A stretch of 64,000 nt of DNA from Micromonospora gifhornensis (GCF_016863515.1 NZ_BOPA01000026.1:62001-126000), one strand, 5' to 3'; numbered from the stretch's first letter, positions 35,218 to 45,184 are shown. Program-made: numbers and translations. The notes: generated by a model not told the origin, from the sequence alone.

Positions 35218-37239
35218 ATGGAAGTCATCACCACTGGAATCGGTGTACTCCTCGCCGTCGTCCTGCTCGTCGCGCTCGGCGTGGTGTTCATGGTCAGTCG
35301 GTTGTTCCGCAAGGTCGAGCAGGGCAAGGCGCTGATCGTCTCCAAGGTCCGGCGGGTCGACGTGACCTTCACCGGTGCGGTCGTGATGCCCGTGCTGCAC
35401 AAGGCCGAGATCATGGACATCTCGGTCAAGACGATCGACATCGAACGGACCGGCAACGAGGGCCTGATCTGCCGCGACAACATCCGGGCCGACATCCGGA
35501 TCACCTTCTTCGTCCGGGTCAACAAGACCGTCGAGGACGTCATCAAGGTGGCGCAGGCGATCGGCACCGCACGGGCCAGCGACCGGGAGACGTTGCAGGA
35601 GCTGTTCAACGCGAAGTTCTCCGAGGCGCTCAAGACGGTCGGCAAGCAGCTCGACTTCGTCGACCTCTACACCAAGCGTGACGAATTCCGCGACCAGATC
35701 ATCCGGGTGATCGGCACCGACCTCAACGGCTACAGCCTGGAGGACGCGGCGATCGACTTCCTGGAGCAGACGCCGATGTCGCAGCTCGACCCGGCGAACA
35801 TCCTCGACGCCCAGGGCATCCGGAAGATCACCGAGCTGACCACCCAGGAGAACGTCCGGACCAACGAGTTCCGGCGCAGCGAAGAGAAGGAGATCACCCG
35901 CCAGAACGTCGACGCCAAGGAAGCGATCCTTGAGCTGGAGCGACGGCAGGCGGACGCCGAGGCCAAGCAGCAGCGCGAGATCGAGACCGTACGGGCTCGC
36001 GAGCAGGCCGAGATCACCCGGGTACGCGCCGAGGAGCGGCTGCGCGCGGAGACCGCGAACATCCGTACCGACGAGCAGTTGGGCATCCAGCACGAGAACC
36101 GGGCCCGCGAGATCGCGGTGGCCGAGAAGAACCGCGAGCGGGTCATCGCCATCGAGACCGAGCGGATCGAGAAGGACCGCATGCTGGAGGTCATCGGCCG
36201 GGACCGCGAGACCGAGCTGAGCACGATCGCCAAGAACAAGGAGGTCGAGGCCGAGAAGCGGGCCATCGCCGAGGTGATCCGGGAGCGGATCGCGGTGGAG
36301 AAGACCGTGGCCGAGCAGGAGGAGAACATCAAGCGGCTGCGGGTGGTCGAGGAGGCCGAGCGGACCCGCCAGGCAGTGATCATCCAGGCCGAGGCCGAGG
36401 CGCAGGAGAACCTGGTCAAGGACATCAAGGCGGCGGAGGCAGCCGAGGCGGCCGCCAAGCACAAGGCCCGCGAGGAACTGGTGCTGGCCGAGGCCCGGCA
36501 GCAGGCCGCCGAGCTGGACACCCGGGCGAAGATCCGGCTGGCCGAGGGCATCCAGGCCGAGACCGCCGCGGCCGGCCTGGCCGAGGTGCAGGTCCAGGAG
36601 CGCAGCGCCGAGGCGATCGAGAAGGTCGGCCGCGCGGAGGTCGCGGTGGAGCGGGAGAAGCTGCTGGCCGCCGCCGACGCGGTGCGCGAGAAGCTGAAGG
36701 GCGAGGCCGAAGGTCTCACCGAGAAGGCCGCCGCGATGGCCGCGCTGGACGACGCCACCCGGGAGCACGAGGAGTACCGCCTGCGCCTGGAGCTGGAGAA
36801 GGAGGTCCGCCTCGCCGGGCTGGACACCCAGCGGCAGGTCGCCGAGGCGCAGGCCAAACTGGTCTCCACCGGCCTGGAGAAGGCGAACATCGACATCGTC
36901 GGCGGGGACAGCGTCTTCTTCGACCGGCTGCTCAGCTCGATCTCGTTCGGCAAGAGTGTGGACGGTTTCGTGGCCCACTCGGACGTGGCACAGAGCCTGA
37001 CCAAGCCGTGGTTGGACGGCAGCGCCAGCTTCACCGACGACCTGACCCGGATGATCGGCTCGCTGAACAGCGCCGACGTGCAGAACCTCACCCTGTCGGC
37101 CTTCCTGGCTCAGCAGATGCGCGCCGGTGGCGCCGATCAGGGCAAGCTCCAGGAGCTGCTGAAGGCCGCACAGCGCCTGGGCGTGGCGGAGACTCCGGTC
37201 GCCGCCCTGACCGGCTCCCGGCAGCGCGCCGGTGAGTGA
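35218..37239 (+). CDS. Flotillin-family protein (YuaG/YqiK-like)
   Basis: 673 residues. An N-terminal membrane helix (GIGVLLAVVLLVALGVVFMV) precedes a SPFH/prohibitin domain (QGKALIVSKVRRVDVTFTGAV...DNIRADIRITFFVRV). A very long charged coiled coil, rich in Glu-Ala repeats, runs from about residue 200 to 560. The tail (QNLTLSAFLAQQMRA) is flotillin-like. Flotillins form membrane scaffolds. The stop overlaps the start of the giant AAA+ gene by 8 nt, so both should be made together. The ribosome site before ATG 35218 is weak. Confidence 0.93.
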   Translation: MEVITTGIGVLLAVVLLVALGVVFMVSRLFRKVEQGKALIVSKVRRVDVTFTGAVVMPVLHKAEIMDISVKTIDIERTGNEGLICRDNIRADIRITFFVRVNKTVEDVIKVAQAIGTARASDRETLQELFNAKFSEALKTVGKQLDFVDLYTKRDEFRDQIIRVIGTDLNGYSLEDAAIDFLEQTPMSQLDPANILDAQGIRKITELTTQENVRTNEFRRSEEKEITRQNVDAKEAILELERRQADAEAKQQREIETVRAREQAEITRVRAEERLRAETANIRTDEQLGIQHENRAREIAVAEKNRERVIAIETERIEKDRMLEVIGRDRETELSTIAKNKEVEAEKRAIAEVIRERIAVEKTVAEQEENIKRLRVVEEAERTRQAVIIQAEAEAQENLVKDIKAAEAAEAAAKHKAREELVLAEARQQAAELDTRAKIRLAEGIQAETAAAGLAEVQVQERSAEAIEKVGRAEVAVEREKLLAAADAVREKLKGEAEGLTEKAAAMAALDDATREHEEYRLRLELEKEVRLAGLDTQRQVAEAQAKLVSTGLEKANIDIVGGDSVFFDRLLSSISFGKSVDGFVAHSDVAQSLTKPWLDGSASFTDDLTRMIGSLNSADVQNLTLSAFLAQQMRAGGADQGKLQELLKAAQRLGVAETPVAALTGSRQRAGE

Positions 37240-40200
37240 GCCGACCGCCGGTTCGGCCGCTGGGCGTACGTCCAGCGGCCGGCCGGGCCCGGCGCCCCTG
37301 ATCGACGAAGCGGAGGCGGCGGTCCCGACGGCCGGAGCAGACGGGACGACCGGCTCGCCGGGCGCTGCCCCGGGGCTGGACGACGGCAGCTACGAGGTGC
37401 TGCGTAGGCGGCTCGCCACGCAGGCCGCCGAGGTGGCCCGGCGGGCGGAGGCGCTCAACGCCCGACGGCTGGAGGTCTTCGGCAGCACCGAGTTGCGGCT
37501 GCTGAGCACCGAGCGGATCCGTACCGAGCACAACTGCGTACCCCGGGACATCGTCTCCGTCGGCGGGCTGATGCTGTTCGGCTACAACGTCTTCATCGGC
37601 TTGAAGCCGGAGACGAGCGTCGACGACGTCTTCTCCCTGCACCGGTTCGTCCGCGAGTCGGCCGGTGAGACGGACGCCTTCCGGTTCGACGAGGCCGGCC
37701 ACGACGAACTGCCCGGCCTGCTGCGCCACCCACAGTTCGTCCGCGACTTCTCCGAGCTGTACCGCTACTACCGGCAGGCCCGGCTGCTGCAACTGCGCCG
37801 GGTGGACGGCCGACTGCTGGCGGTGTTCCAGACCGGGCCGCGCACCGAGGACATCCGGGTGCTGCGCTGGCAGGTCGGTGTCGACGGGGTGCCCGAGTAC
37901 CTGGACAGCCGGGGCGAGCGGGATCACGTCTTCCCACCCAGCCACGACTTCGAGTGGATCGAGACCACCCGCGAGGACCACGTCCTCGGCCGGCACCCGC
38001 ACATCTCCATCGGCGGCGAGGTCTTCGTCGAGACAGTGGGCGGCACGCTGACCGTCAAGGTGGAGAACAACACCGAGGTCGGCGAGGGCATCTACAGCGA
38101 GCCGGTGGACGAGCCGTTGCAGAGCCTCGCCGACGCCGACGTGCACTGGGCCCGGGTCGGCACGCTGATCCTGATGCGGCTGCGGCCGTACAAGGAGACG
38201 CAGTGGCGGCACCTGGTCTTCAACACGATCACCCGTGAGGTGGTCCGGCTCGACGGCATCGGGGTGGCCTGCCAACGGCTGCCCGAGGACCACGGCATCA
38301 TCTTCCCCGGCGGCTACCACCTCGCCACCGGTGTCACCCGGACCTTCGACGCCGAGGTGGCCGGCCTCGAATTCGAGCGGGTGGTGCGCTCGCCCAACGG
38401 CGAGGACGTGCTCTACGTCTTCCATGCCCGCGCCGACGGGCGTTCGCTGCTGCTGCCGTACAACGCGATCCGCAAGGAGGTCGCCGCACCGATCCCGTGC
38501 CACGGGTACTCGCTGTTCGACGACGGCACGCTCGTGGTGTTCCGGGCCGTCTCCGAGGAGCCGACCCGGGTCCACCCGATGCAGATCTGGCAGACGCCGT
38601 ACGTCTCCGACGCGTACGCCGCCGCGCAGCCGGCCGGCACCGGCCCGTTGGAGCGGGTCGGCAACGCCGATCTGGTACGCGGCATCTCCGACTCGCTGTC
38701 GGCGGCACGGATGGTCGAGGGCACCGCCACCGCCGAGGTGTACGAGGCGTTGATCGCCGCCTGTGGCCGGATCAGCGACCACTACCACTGGCTCGGCGAG
38801 TCCGAACTCGGCGACCTGGCCACCCCGTTGACCGGGCTGCGGCGTACCGCCACCGCCGTGCTGGAGGAGCACGAGAAGGTTCGTACGCTCACCGAGCGGG
38901 CCCGCGCCGAGGTGGAGGCCAGCGCCGAGCAGATCGCCTCGATGGCCCGCCGGGCCCGGGGTGAGGCACCACTGACCGCCGACGACTGGGTGGCCCAACT
39001 GGGTGGCCTGCGTCGGGCCCGGGGGCACCTGGAGACGCTGCGCGAGCTGCGCTACGTCGACCACGCCCGGATCGACGAGCTGGCCGGACGGCTGGACGAG
39101 GAACTGGCGGTGGCCGGCCGCCGGGCGGTGGAGTTCCTGCGCCGCGACGAGGCGTTCACCGGCTACCAGCAGGAGGTGGAGCGGCTCGCCGCCCGAGCCG
39201 CCGAGATCGGGACGGTGGCCGAGGCCGGCACGGTCGGCGACGAGCTTGCCGCCCGTACCGAGGGCCTGCAGACCATCACCGACGTGGTGGGTGGGCTGGA
39301 CATCGCCGACGCGACCGTCCGTACCGCCATTCTGGGCCGGGTCGGCGAGGTGCTGGGCGCGGTCAACCGGGCCCGCGCGGTGCTCGACAAGCGTCGCCGT
39401 GACCTGGCCGCGGTGGAGGGGCGGGCCGGGTTCGCCGCCGAGTTCGCGCTGCTCGGGCAGGCGGTGGCCGGTGCGCTGGCGGCGTCCGACACCGCCGAGC
39501 GTTGCGACGAGCAACTCGGTCGGCTGCTGCTGCGGGTGGAGGAACTGGAGTCGCGGTTCGGCGAGTTCGACGACTTCCTCGCCGAGTTGGCCACCCGGCG
39601 TACCGACATCTACGAGGCGTTCTCCAGTCGCAAGCAGGCGTTGCTCGACGACCGGGCCCGCCGGGCCGACCGGCTTGTCGCCTCGGCCGAGCGGATCATG
39701 GTGAGTGTGCACCGGAGGGCCGGCACCCTCGGCTCACTGGACGAGATCAACACCTATTTCGCGGCCGATCCGATGGTCGGCAAGCTGCGTACGGTCGTCG
39801 AGGAACTGCGTACTCTCGGCGACGCGGTGCGGGCCGAGGAGCTGGACGGCCGGGTCCGGGCCGCCCGCCAGGAAGCCGGACGCGGCCTGCGCGACCGGCT
39901 CGACCTGTACGCCGACGGCGGCGAGACGATCCGGCTGGGCCGGCACCGCTTCGCGGTGAACACCCAGCCGATCGACGTGGCGGTGGTGCCGCACGACGGC
40001 CGGATGGCCGTCGCGGTGACCGGCACCGACTACCGCGCGCCGGTGCGCGACGAGCAGTTCCAGCAGACCCGCCGGTTCTGGGACCAGCTGCTGGTCTCCG
40101 AGTCGCCGCAGGTGTACCGGGCGGAGCACCTGGCCGCCACCATCCTGTCCGCCGCCGAGGCGGGCCGCGACGGGCTCACCCTGGACGCGCTGCACACCGC

Positions 40201-42313
40201 GGCGGTCGACGGTGACGATCTGCGCGAGCTGGTCCGGCGGATCGCCGAGACCCGCTATGACGAGGGGTACGAGCGCGGCGTGCACGACCACGACGCCGCC
40301 GAGATCCTGCGGGTGCTGCTGCGCCTGCACGCCGGCGCGGGGCTGCTGCGCTACCCGCCGGCCGACCGGGCCGCGGCCTGCCTGTTCTGGCGGTATGGCA
40401 CCGACGAGGCGACCCGGACGGCCTGGACGGCGCGAGCCGCCTCGCTGGCCCGGGCCCGCGAGCGGTTCGGTCGACCCGACGGCGAGGACGCGGCCGACCG
40501 GCTCTGTGTCGAACTGGCCACTGCGATCGACGGGTTCCTGCGGGAGACCGGGCTGCCCGTGCCGACCGGCGGGACCGGGCTGGCCGGGGAGTACCTGTTC
40601 GAGGAGCTGTCCGCGCCGCCGGTGCGGTTCGTCACCGGCAGCGGGGCGCAGACCATGCTGGAGCGGTTCCGGCGGGCGCTCGGCGGAGCACAGTCCCGCT
40701 CGTCCCGGGAGTTCGACGACGACCTGCGGGCGCTCGGCGGCGACCTGTCCGGCCGGTACCAACTGGTCGACGCGTGGCTTACCGCGTTCCTCGCCACCGA
40801 CGACGGCACGCTGTCCTCCTACGACCTGCCGGAGGCGATCGCCGTCGAGCTGTGCGGCACCGAGCTGCCCCGCTCCGACAGCGCCGCCGCCATGACGGAG
40901 ACCGTCGGCGGGCTGCTCGGCGCGCACCCGCGCATCGAGGGCTCCACGTTGGACGTCCGGCTCGACGAGATGCTGGCGCGTACCCGTGCCTTCCGTACCG
41001 AGCTGATCCCGGCATACCGCGATTACCAGCGGCAACGTAACGCGCTTGTGGATGCCGAGCGGGACCGGCTGCGGCTGGACGAGTACCGGCCGAAGGTGAT
41101 GAACGCCTTCGTCCGCAACCGGCTGCTCGACGAGGTGTACCTGCCGCTGATCGGCGACAACCTGGCCCGGCAGCTCGGCGCGACCGGCGACGGCAAGCGG
41201 GTCGACCAGTCCGGCCTGCTGCTGCTCATCTCCCCGCCCGGTTACGGCAAGACCACCCTGATGGAGTACGTGGCCAGCCGACTCGGCCTGGTATTCGTCA
41301 AGGTCAACGGGCCGGCCCTGGGCACGAAGGTCACCTCGCTGGATCCGGCGGAGGCGCCCGACGCCACCGCCCGCCAGGAGGTGGAGAAGATCTCCTTCGC
41401 CCTGGAGTTGGGCAACAACGTGCTGCTCTACCTGGACGACATCCAGCACACCAACCCGGAGCTGTTGCAGAAGTTCATCTCGCTCTGCGACGGGCAACGC
41501 CGGATGGAGGGCGTCTGGGACGGCCGTACCCGCACCTACGACCTGCGCGGCAAGCGGTTCGCGGTGTGCATGGCCGGTAACCCGTACACCGAGTCGGGTA
41601 AGCGGTTCCGGATCCCGGACATGCTCGCCAACCGGGCCGACGTGTGGAACCTCGGCGATGTGCTCTCCGGCCGGGAGGAGGTCTTCGCGCTCAGCTACAT
41701 CGAGAACTCGCTGACCGCCAACTCGGTGGTGGCACCGCTGGCCGGGCGGGACCGCGCCGACCTGGAGCTGCTGGTCCGGATGGCGCGCGGCGACGACAGC
41801 GTACGACCCGATCAGCTGTCGCATCCGTACCCGCCGGTGGAGTTGGAGCAGATCGTCTCGGTGCTGCGCAAGCTGCTGCGGGTGCAGCAGGTGGTGCTGG
41901 CGAACAACCAGGCGTACATCGCCTCGGCGGCGCAGTCCGACGACGCCCGCACCGAGCCGCCGTTCCAGCTCCAGGGCTCGTACCGGAACATGAACAAGCT
42001 GGCCGAGCGGGTCGTACCGGTGCTCACCGACGACGAGTTGGAAGCGGTGATCGACGACCACTACCTGGGCGAGGCGCAGACCCTGGCCGCAGGCGCGGAG
42101 GCGAACCTGCTCAAACTCGCCGAGTTGCGTGGCCGGCTCACCGACGAGCAGGCGGCCCGCTGGGCCGAGGTGAAGGACGCCTTCCAACGCACTCGGGCTC
42201 TCGGCGGTGCCGGCGACGACCCGGTCGACCGGGCGGTCGGCGCACTCGGCCTGCTCGCCGACCGCGTCAACAGCATCGCCACCGCCATCGGGAAGGGACG
42301 CGAACCTTCTTGA
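37232..42313 (+). CDS. Giant AAA+ ATPase linked to flotillin (annotated elsewhere as DNA repair ATPase)
   Basis: 1693 residues. The N-terminal ~420 residues form a beta-rich region (MLFGYNVFIGLKPETSVDDVF). A long helical coiled-coil region follows (about 450-850), then a helical middle. The AAA+ domain near 1330-1500 has Walker A ISPPGYGKTTLMEYVA, Walker B NVLLYLDDIQHTNPELLQ, and a sensor-1-like CMAGNPYTES. The C-terminal ~190 residues are helical. Homologues found next to NfeD and flotillin genes are often named DNA repair ATPase, without direct proof. Translational overlap with flotillin suggests a membrane-microdomain machine. GTG 37232 gives MSEPTAG. Confidence 0.88.
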   Translation: MSEPTAGSAAGRTSSGRPGPAPLIDEAEAAVPTAGADGTTGSPGAAPGLDDGSYEVLRRRLATQAAEVARRAEALNARRLEVFGSTELRLLSTERIRTEHNCVPRDIVSVGGLMLFGYNVFIGLKPETSVDDVFSLHRFVRESAGETDAFRFDEAGHDELPGLLRHPQFVRDFSELYRYYRQARLLQLRRVDGRLLAVFQTGPRTEDIRVLRWQVGVDGVPEYLDSRGERDHVFPPSHDFEWIETTREDHVLGRHPHISIGGEVFVETVGGTLTVKVENNTEVGEGIYSEPVDEPLQSLADADVHWARVGTLILMRLRPYKETQWRHLVFNTITREVVRLDGIGVACQRLPEDHGIIFPGGYHLATGVTRTFDAEVAGLEFERVVRSPNGEDVLYVFHARADGRSLLLPYNAIRKEVAAPIPCHGYSLFDDGTLVVFRAVSEEPTRVHPMQIWQTPYVSDAYAAAQPAGTGPLERVGNADLVRGISDSLSAARMVEGTATAEVYEALIAACGRISDHYHWLGESELGDLATPLTGLRRTATAVLEEHEKVRTLTERARAEVEASAEQIASMARRARGEAPLTADDWVAQLGGLRRARGHLETLRELRYVDHARIDELAGRLDEELAVAGRRAVEFLRRDEAFTGYQQEVERLAARAAEIGTVAEAGTVGDELAARTEGLQTITDVVGGLDIADATVRTAILGRVGEVLGAVNRARAVLDKRRRDLAAVEGRAGFAAEFALLGQAVAGALAASDTAERCDEQLGRLLLRVEELESRFGEFDDFLAELATRRTDIYEAFSSRKQALLDDRARRADRLVASAERIMVSVHRRAGTLGSLDEINTYFAADPMVGKLRTVVEELRTLGDAVRAEELDGRVRAARQEAGRGLRDRLDLYADGGETIRLGRHRFAVNTQPIDVAVVPHDGRMAVAVTGTDYRAPVRDEQFQQTRRFWDQLLVSESPQVYRAEHLAATILSAAEAGRDGLTLDALHTAAVDGDDLRELVRRIAETRYDEGYERGVHDHDAAEILRVLLRLHAGAGLLRYPPADRAAACLFWRYGTDEATRTAWTARAASLARARERFGRPDGEDAADRLCVELATAIDGFLRETGLPVPTGGTGLAGEYLFEELSAPPVRFVTGSGAQTMLERFRRALGGAQSRSSREFDDDLRALGGDLSGRYQLVDAWLTAFLATDDGTLSSYDLPEAIAVELCGTELPRSDSAAAMTETVGGLLGAHPRIEGSTLDVRLDEMLARTRAFRTELIPAYRDYQRQRNALVDAERDRLRLDEYRPKVMNAFVRNRLLDEVYLPLIGDNLARQLGATGDGKRVDQSGLLLLISPPGYGKTTLMEYVASRLGLVFVKVNGPALGTKVTSLDPAEAPDATARQEVEKISFALELGNNVLLYLDDIQHTNPELLQKFISLCDGQRRMEGVWDGRTRTYDLRGKRFAVCMAGNPYTESGKRFRIPDMLANRADVWNLGDVLSGREEVFALSYIENSLTANSVVAPLAGRDRADLELLVRMARGDDSVRPDQLSHPYPPVELEQIVSVLRKLLRVQQVVLANNQAYIASAAQSDDARTEPPFQLQGSYRNMNKLAERVVPVLTDDELEAVIDDHYLGEAQTLAAGAEANLLKLAELRGRLTDEQAARWAEVKDAFQRTRALGGAGDDPVDRAVGALGLLADRVNSIATAIGKGREPS

Positions 42314-42347
42314 CGCGAGCACCGACTGCCCGTCGGCCTTCGTGTCG

Positions 42348-42397
42348 GGCGGGGTTGCGGCGATCGACACTCCGATGTCACCGTTCGCAACCCCGCC
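42348..42397 (+). terminator. Stem-loop after the giant ATPase gene
   Basis: GGCGGGGTTGCG (42348-42359) pairs perfectly with CGCAACCCCGCC (42386-42397), a 12-bp stem with a 26-nt loop. It is the only clear structure in the first part of a 365-bp gene-free gap. Confidence 0.6.
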
Positions 42398-42473
42398 GAC
42401 AAGCGGTTGCTGGACCGCGAAACCGGCTACCTTCGCGCAGCTCGTGCATGACCTCCGAACGGCGGCGGGTGCA

Positions 42474-42484
42474 CTAGTTACTAG
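42474..42484. promoter_or_regulatory. CTAGT-T-ACTAG palindrome
   Basis: A perfect 5-bp-arm palindrome in the 365-bp gap before the monooxygenase gene. HxlR-type regulators bind short palindromes, and an hxlR-type gene lies 700 bp downstream, so it is a candidate operator. The second half of the gap is relatively AT-rich and shows no gene. Confidence 0.35.
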
Positions 42485-42678
42485 CAGGATCGAAGTAGCT
42501 CGTGAGCACTTTGCCAGGGCTGAAGCGGCGGCGGAGAATTGCCTTCGGTCGAGTTCCGCTCGGAATCTCGCCCTTTTCCGCTTGCTCTTGCGCGATTTTT
42601 GATGCATATCACGAAGCTCCGGACCGTGAATTCCTCGGTCTCGCCTCAAAATCGCCAACCCCGTGAAAGGATCTCCGA

Positions 42679-43035
42679 ATGGCCAGCAACGATCAGACCC
42701 ATCCCGATGACTTGGTGCCGGCAGAGGTACGTACCTCGACCAGTCCTGTAGCGATCTTTTCGCTGGCTGCGCTCAAGCCGGGCAGCAGCGAGAGCGATAT
42801 GCGGCAGACTCTCAAATCGATGACTGCTGCGACCCGGGAGGAGCAGGGGTGCCGGCAGTACTCGGTGCACACAAGCATCCAGGAGCCGGGCATCTATGCG
42901 TTCTACGAATGCTGGTCAACCGGTGCAGATCTTCTCGCGCACATGAAAAATCCCGCATTGCAGACCTACCATGCTCAGATGTTCGGGAACCTCGAGATGA
43001 AGACGCTGGAGTTTCTCCGCCCGTCGGAGGACTGA
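42679..43035 (+). CDS. Antibiotic biosynthesis monooxygenase (ABM) domain protein
   Basis: 118 residues. The ABM ferredoxin-like fold is read from VAIFSLAALKPGSSESDMRQTLKSM, EEQGCRQYSVHTS and GIYAFYECWSTGADLLAHMKNPAL. These small dimeric enzymes include YgiN-type quinol monooxygenases and act on quinones or polyketide-like substrates. AAAGGATCTCCGA precedes the ATG. The next gene is an HxlR regulator, a class that often senses quinones, aldehydes or oxidants, so a detoxification pair is plausible. Codon use is less GC-biased than in the neighbours, hinting at transfer. Confidence 0.85.
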   Translation: MASNDQTHPDDLVPAEVRTSTSPVAIFSLAALKPGSSESDMRQTLKSMTAATREEQGCRQYSVHTSIQEPGIYAFYECWSTGADLLAHMKNPALQTYHAQMFGNLEMKTLEFLRPSED

Positions 43036-43182
43036 CGCCGGACGGCGTTTCGGCCTGATCGGCACCGCGCGTCGCGGGGGAGCATGCTGCCCGGCGGCAG
43101 CGCGGTGACCGACGCCGAGTCGGCGGGTCCGGTGGCGCGCCTATCTGCCGTACCCGAGCAACTTGCCTGCTGGGGGTTACTT

Positions 43183-43542
43183 ATGCTTCGACAAGTGACC
43201 GAGCCTCTGCCCTTCGCGAGTGGCGAGCAAGCGTGCCACCGGGTTTTGAACGCGATCGACGTCATCGGGGCCCGCTGGACCGGATCGATCTTGATGGCGG
43301 CGGTCCGCGGCGCACGCCGATTCAAGGAATACCGTGCCCTGATCGGCGGCATCTCCGACTCTCAACTCACCGTCCGGCTCAAAGAGCTTCAGGCTCGTGG
43401 CCTCATCGCGCGTACCGTGATCCCCAGCACGCCCGTGCAGATCACGTACACCCTGACTACCGCGGGCGAAGAGTTGATCGCCGCACTTGTGCCGCTGTCG
43501 CAATGGGGAGAGCAGCATCTGGCGGGCGACGACGACGCCTAG
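43183..43542 (+). CDS. HxlR-family transcriptional regulator
   Basis: 119 residues. The winged helix is clear: ACHRVLNAIDVIGARWTGSILMAAVRGARRFKEYRALIGGISDSQLTVRLKELQARGLIAR. The early Cys (EQACHRVL) corresponds to the redox-sensing Cys of many HxlR proteins. ATG 43183 gives a family-length protein; the in-frame extension to 43084 lacks homology. It follows the monooxygenase gene by 147 bp on the same strand and probably controls it. Confidence 0.87.
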   Translation: MLRQVTEPLPFASGEQACHRVLNAIDVIGARWTGSILMAAVRGARRFKEYRALIGGISDSQLTVRLKELQARGLIARTVIPSTPVQITYTLTTAGEELIAALVPLSQWGEQHLAGDDDA

Positions 43543-43618
43543 CGCGATGCACAGGGGATGACCGTGGTGAGATCGACGACAATTTCGGTCGGATCCGGCT
43601 CTCAGAGATGACGGTTGG

Positions 43619-45184
43619 TCAGCCGGTGATGTAGTCGCGTAGTTCGCCGGTGAGGACCTTGCCGGTGGCGTTGCGGGGCAGGTACTTGACGAAGACGACG
43701 TCGCGGGGCACGGAGAACCGGGCCAGGTAGTGCCGGACGTATTCGCGGACCGCGTCGGCGTCGAGGGTCTCGCCGGGGTACAGGGCGAGGAAGGCGGCGA
43801 GTCGCTGACCGTACTCGGGGTCGGGTACGCCGACGACGGCGGCCTCGCGTACCTGCGGGAGTTGGGCGAGCAGGTGTTCCACCTCGGCGGGGAAGACGTT
43901 CTCCCCGCCGGAGACGATCATGTCGTCGGCTCGGCCGTCGACGAAGAGGCGACCGTCGGCGTCGAGTCGGCCCAGGTCGCCGGTGTCCAGCAGGCCGTCG
44001 TGGCGTTCCCGGTCGGCCCCGGAGGTGTACCCCTCGAAGAGCATCTCGTTGCCGACGAAGACCCGGCCGACCTGGCCGGCGGGGACGGGTCGACCGTCCT
44101 CGTCGAGGATCGCCAGTCGGGTGCCGTGCGGCGGACGGCCGGCGGTGGTGGGTGCCTGGCGCAGGTCGGCGGGGACGGCGATGGAGGCCCAGGACGCCTC
44201 GGTGGAGCCGTACAGGTTGTAGAGCACGTCGCCGTACCGGTCCATGAAGGCCGGGGGCAGGCCGCCGGGCAGCGCCGATCCGCTGACCGCCACGATCTTC
44301 AGGGGCGGCTGGGGGTCCGGCGGTGGCACCTCCATCAGGCGTTGCAGCATCACCGGCACCGCGAACAGTGCCTGGCAGCGGTGTCGTACCAGGGCGTCCA
44401 GCGTGGCAGCCGGATCGAAGCGGCGGTGCAGCACGATGGTGGCCCGCAGCGCGAGGCAGACCTGCAGGGCCGCGTACCCCCAGGTGTGGAAGACCGGCGC
44501 GGCGATCATCACCCGGTCGCGGACGTGCAGTGGGATCCGGTCGATGATGGCGACAAGCGGCCCGAACCCGGTGGGGGTGGGGCGACGGGCACCCTTCGGC
44601 GTCCCGGTGGTGCCGGAGGTCAGCACGATGATCCGCCCGTCCCGTTCGGGTGGGTCCAGTTCACCGGGCAGGGCGGTGCGGATCAGGTCCTCCCGCGCCC
44701 GTTCGTCGACGCGGTGCAGGTCGGCCGGTAGCCCGAGGAGCCGTTCGGCGAACTCGTCGTCGTGCACCAGGACGCGCAGCTGCTGTTCCTCGGCCACCGT
44801 GGTCAGCTGTGCCGGGGAGAGGCCGGTGTTGATCAGCACCGCGTCCGCGCCGAGCAGGGTGGCGGCGACGATGGTCTCGACCAGGCCCGGATGGTTGCGG
44901 CCGAACACGCCGATCCGGTCGCCGGGCGCCACGCCCAGGCCGGCGCGGAGCGCGCGGGCCAGTCGCAGGCTGCGTTCCAGCAGGTCGGCGTAGGTCAGCT
45001 CGGTGCCCTGGTCGTCGATGATCGCGATCCGGTCGGGGTCGCGGGCGGCAGCCTGGCGAAGTTCACCGGCCAGGCTCCAGCCCCAGGTGCGTAGCGCGTT
45101 GAGTTGGGAGGCGACCCGGATCGGTCGACCCGGGGCGAGCAGGCCACGCCGGGTCAGCGTGGCGACGACGAATGGCAGCTCCAC
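43619..45184 (-). CDS. AMP-dependent acyl-CoA synthetase/ligase
   Basis: 521 residues, ANL superfamily. The AMP-binding motif LTSGTTGTPKGARRPT, YNLYGSTEASW and LLDTGDLGRLDADGRLFVDGR are intact, and the C-terminal catalytic Lys lies in LPRNATGKVLTGELR. It activates a carboxylic acid to its CoA thioester; the chain length cannot be told. GTG 45184 is preceded by AAGGAGG. Neighbouring acyl-CoA dehydrogenase, SCP2, MaoC, FabG4-type and thiolase genes place it in fatty acid or sterol-like degradation. Confidence 0.93.
   Translation of the reverse strand: MELPFVVATLTRRGLLAPGRPIRVASQLNALRTWGWSLAGELRQAAARDPDRIAIIDDQGTELTYADLLERSLRLARALRAGLGVAPGDRIGVFGRNHPGLVETIVAATLLGADAVLINTGLSPAQLTTVAEEQQLRVLVHDDEFAERLLGLPADLHRVDERAREDLIRTALPGELDPPERDGRIIVLTSGTTGTPKGARRPTPTGFGPLVAIIDRIPLHVRDRVMIAAPVFHTWGYAALQVCLALRATIVLHRRFDPAATLDALVRHRCQALFAVPVMLQRLMEVPPPDPQPPLKIVAVSGSALPGGLPPAFMDRYGDVLYNLYGSTEASWASIAVPADLRQAPTTAGRPPHGTRLAILDEDGRPVPAGQVGRVFVGNEMLFEGYTSGADRERHDGLLDTGDLGRLDADGRLFVDGRADDMIVSGGENVFPAEVEHLLAQLPQVREAAVVGVPDPEYGQRLAAFLALYPGETLDADAVREYVRHYLARFSVPRDVVFVKYLPRNATGKVLTGELRDYITG

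Noticed and set aside
42207..42602. 131-residue frame over the gap after the giant ATPase gene
   Set aside because: Overlaps the ATPase 3-prime end in another frame, no ribosome site and no domain; the stem-loop terminator lies inside it.
39734..42658. 974-residue frame antisense to the giant ATPase gene
   Set aside because: Shadow; composition is that of reverse-strand GC-rich codons and the plus-strand frame has AAA+ motifs.
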